DNA of 31,802 nucleotides from a virus. The stretch is from IMG/VR virus record IMGVR_UViG_3300027773_000003, positions 1 through 31,802 of that record; one strand, given 5' to 3'. The notes below the pieces were generated by a model. That model was given only the letters and a program-made list of their open reading frames with translations. It did no database searches and was not told where the DNA came from. The position numbers were made by a program, and so were the translations under genes. This document shows, one piece after another, positions 30,212-31,802 of this stretch. Each line of letters starts with the position of its first letter. Position 1 is the stretch's first letter.

Positions 30212-30234
30212 CCGTTATAATTCGGTCTTAACGG
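30212..30234 (+). promoter_or_regulatory. Plus promoter -10 and operator upstream of the recombinase
   Basis: A perfect TATAAT lies at 30216-30221, about 68 bases before the ATG at 30289; the matching -35 (near 30193-30198) is poor. The -10 is embedded in the inverted repeat CCGTTA-N11-TAACGG (30212-30234), so a bound protein would block it. The repeat also lies in the leader of the minus-strand replication operon. Confidence 0.55.
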
Positions 30235-30264
30235 TCTAGCCGTGCTGGGACTTTCCTGAGCGTC

Positions 30265-30295
30265 AGTATACGAGTTAAGTTCTCGGGCATGTCAA
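30265..30295 (-). promoter_or_regulatory. Minus promoter of the replication operon
   Basis: Reading the complement, TTGACA (30295-30290) is followed after 19 bases by TATACT (30270-30265). Both hexamers are near-consensus, though the spacer is slightly long. Transcription would start near 30258 and run to the 51-aa gene and the initiator. The -35 box overlaps the start codon of the recombinase gene at 30289, so the two promoters are face to face and would interfere. Confidence 0.6.
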
Positions 30296-31266
30296 GCCCG
30301 GAGCAATTAAAGCTGTTCGATACCGGCCCCGGATATCTCAGCCGATTGCGACAGAAGCGGGAGGAACTGATGAAAGCTTCGCATGCGCCGCGCACCCGTG
30401 CCGCCTACAGCTATACCTGGATGATCTTTGCACGCTGGTGCGAGCAAGTCGGAGGCCAGGCGCTGCCCGCCACGCCCGAAACGGTCGCCGATTTTGTGGT
30501 CTGGAGTCTGTACGAACGGCAGCCGCCCTACCGCTTGCAGACGGTGCAGCTGACGCTCTATGCCATCTCTCACCGACATCAGCAGGAGCACCTGCCTTCG
30601 CCGCTGACTGACAACGTCAAGCTGCTGGTGCGAAACGCCAAACGCGATCTGCGCGAGCGGCCGCAATACGCGCAGGCGCTCGAGCCGGCCGAGCTGAGGC
30701 GGATCTGTCGGCAGTTGTGTACCACCGTTCCCATCGACATTCGCGACCGCGCTCTGATCCTGACACAGTTTGCGGCTGGCTGGCGCCGCGAAGAGATCGC
30801 TTCGCTCGACCGCTGCGATGTGCGCTTCATGCGCAAAGGGTTTCTGCTCTCGCTCGGCGCTTCGAAAACCGATCAGGATGGGAGCGAGGGCCGGATCGTC
30901 GCCATCGAGTACGGCGCACACGCTGTGACCTGTCCGGTGCGGGCGCTGCGCGAATGGCTGGACATCCGGGGCACCTGGCCCGGGCCGCTGTTCTGCGCCA
31001 TGTATGGAGGCGGGATCCACCCGCAGCGTTTGAGCGGCGATGCGATCAACGAACGTTTCAAGCTGGCCGTGGCCCGCGCCGGCCTTCCGGCAGCCCGCTA
31101 TAGCTCGCATTCGCTACGCGCCGGTATGGTGACGGCGGCTATCGAACGCGGCGCGCCTGAAACGCTCATTATGCTGCGCACCGGGCACAAATCGCTGGAC
31201 TCCATGCGGCGCTACGTGAGGCCGGCGAAGGCCTGCCGCTTCAACGTGCTTCAGGGCGTACTTTAA
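30289..31266 (+). CDS. Full-length tyrosine recombinase/integrase
   Basis: A 325-aa protein with an N-terminal SAM-like core-binding domain (residues 28-125, RTRAAYSYTWMIFARWCEQV) and a catalytic domain. Catalytic residues: Arg166 in GWRREEIASL, Lys193 in ASKTDQDG, His274 and Arg277 in SSHSLRAGM, His300 in RTGHKS and Tyr309 in MRRYVRP. All are present. ATG 30289 has no ribosome-binding site. An in-frame ATG at 30370 has GGAGG five bases upstream and may be the true start, giving 298 aa. It could integrate the phage or resolve dimers of a circular element. It is convergent with the gene at 31263-31628, overlapping by 4 bp. Confidence 0.92.
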   Translation: MSSPEQLKLFDTGPGYLSRLRQKREELMKASHAPRTRAAYSYTWMIFARWCEQVGGQALPATPETVADFVVWSLYERQPPYRLQTVQLTLYAISHRHQQEHLPSPLTDNVKLLVRNAKRDLRERPQYAQALEPAELRRICRQLCTTVPIDIRDRALILTQFAAGWRREEIASLDRCDVRFMRKGFLLSLGASKTDQDGSEGRIVAIEYGAHAVTCPVRALREWLDIRGTWPGPLFCAMYGGGIHPQRLSGDAINERFKLAVARAGLPAARYSSHSLRAGMVTAAIERGAPETLIMLRTGHKSLDSMRRYVRPAKACRFNVLQGVL

Positions 31267-31628
31267 ATCTGCCCAAGGCCGGCGCCAAAGCTGCGCGCTT
31301 GCACCTCCCCCGTCTGACCCGTTTCGCCGCTTTCGCCTTCTGCGCCCTGCGCTTGCGCCGGCTGCCAGGCGACCGGAATGTTATAGCGCGTGCCTAAATA
31401 AGCCATCACGCGCCGCCGCGCATCCGGCTGCAGGTTCTTGAGCGCCTCCAGACAGATGCCCAGGGACTGGGCCTCCGCATCCGAGGTGGTCTTCTGTACG
31501 GCAACCGTCGGCCGCGGTGAGCTGGAGCGGGAACGCGAGCGCGCGCTCGAGCCGGAGGGCCGCCCGACGGCGCCCGCCGGATTTTGCTGCAGAGGATTTT
31601 GTTTGACGTTGGTCTTGCTCATGGACAT
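31263..31628 (-). CDS. Small regulator-like protein, unknown family
   Basis: A 121-aa protein. A basic, Ser/Arg-rich N-terminus (GSSARSRSRSSSPRPT) is followed by a structured segment (residues about 50-85, AQSLGICLEALKNLQPDARR, RVMAYLGTRYNI). The tail is Gly/Glu/Gln-rich. The LEALK.L.PDARRRV..YL..RY phrase recurs in small proteins of phages and Acidobacteriota, where it appears to be a helical protein- or DNA-binding unit. On the circle it lies downstream of the Gp157-like gene on the same strand. ATG 31628 or the ATG two codons downstream could start it; neither has a good ribosome-binding site. Confidence 0.6.
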   Translation of the reverse strand: MSMSKTNVKQNPLQQNPAGAVGRPSGSSARSRSRSSSPRPTVAVQKTTSDAEAQSLGICLEALKNLQPDARRRVMAYLGTRYNIPVAWQPAQAQGAEGESGETGQTGEVQARSFGAGLGQI

Positions 31629-31675
31629 GCTTTGAGGCTACGATAAAAGGCGGTTCACAAGCTAGCAGGAAACGC

Positions 31676-31802
31676 GGCGGGGCGCTACTCTCCTATTTCT
31701 CCGTCCTGCCCCCGCCCGGTTCCCGCCTGCGGAGGGCCGCTTCGGGCGGGAGCTTTGCTTTCAGCTTCGCACTAGACAGATCTTCTGCATCAGGCGCACC
31801 CC
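31676..31802. repeat. Right copy of 127-bp terminal direct repeat
   Basis: This is identical to 1-127. It should be removed when the contig is circularised. It carries a partial duplicate of the end of the Gp157-like gene. Confidence 0.93.

Noticed and set aside
29990-30238. Plus-strand frame with a Gly-rich collagen-like start (GSGGSGYPGNSG)
   Set aside because: It lacks a supported start codon and ribosome-binding site and is opposite the better-supported 51-aa minus gene and the promoters.

Overview
The window is a complete small tailed-phage genome, or a phage that also lives as a circular element. The first 127 bases (1-127) recur exactly at 31676-31802, so the contig closes into a circle of about 31,675 bp. 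The virion genes follow the order of Salmonella phage P22: small terminase, large terminase, portal, scaffold, coat, gp4-like, gp10-like, fibre/needle position, gp14-position GNAT, gp7-, gp20- and gp16-like ejection proteins, tailspike. This is therefore a P22-type short-tailed (podovirus-like) phage. The DNA is GC-rich. Three phage proteins carry Sec signal peptides that appear to be cut just before a Gln, and the small-protein families and basic KGG-like proteins resemble those of Acidobacteriota (Terriglobia). That host is an inference, not a demonstrated fact.

Layout on the circle. (a) 1782 down to 86, then across the junction to 31628-31263, minus strand: a compact operon with 4-bp ATGA overlaps that ends in a Gp157-like protein. 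It is driven from an operator-rich region at 1783-1922. (b) 1923-4255: a basic DNA-binding protein, a catalytic-domain-only tyrosine recombinase, a lower-GC nuclease-like gene and a small excisionase-like HTH gene. (c) 4591-6289, plus: five small genes including a zinc-finger/sigma-region-4-like regulator, closed by an intrinsic terminator at 6344-6378. (d) 6431-23726, plus: packaging, head, neck, tail and ejection genes. (e) 23704-24172, minus: two small membrane proteins. (f) 24415-26522, plus: tailspike and a holin-like protein. (g) 26737-27427, plus: a HicAB toxin-antitoxin pair behind a perfect 20-bp palindrome. (h) 30178 down to 27216, minus: the replication operon. Its main product is a winged-helix initiator whose own gene contains a cluster of TTTTGGCC iterons, as the lambda O gene contains ori. 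(i) 30289-31266, plus: a full-length tyrosine recombinase.

How it fits together. The minus-strand replication operon and the plus-strand recombinase share a compact promoter region (30179-30295). The regulator at 5025 sits just before a terminator and the late genes, in the place of a Q-type late activator. The most unusual feature is a 124-bp near-exact copy of part of the initiator gene, with one iteron palindrome, placed just upstream of the tailspike. A third lone copy of the palindrome lies upstream of hicAB. The two long copies are direct repeats about 5.0 kb apart that bracket the tailspike, the HicAB pair and the 3' part of the replication operon. No endolysin and no CI-type repressor can be recognised.
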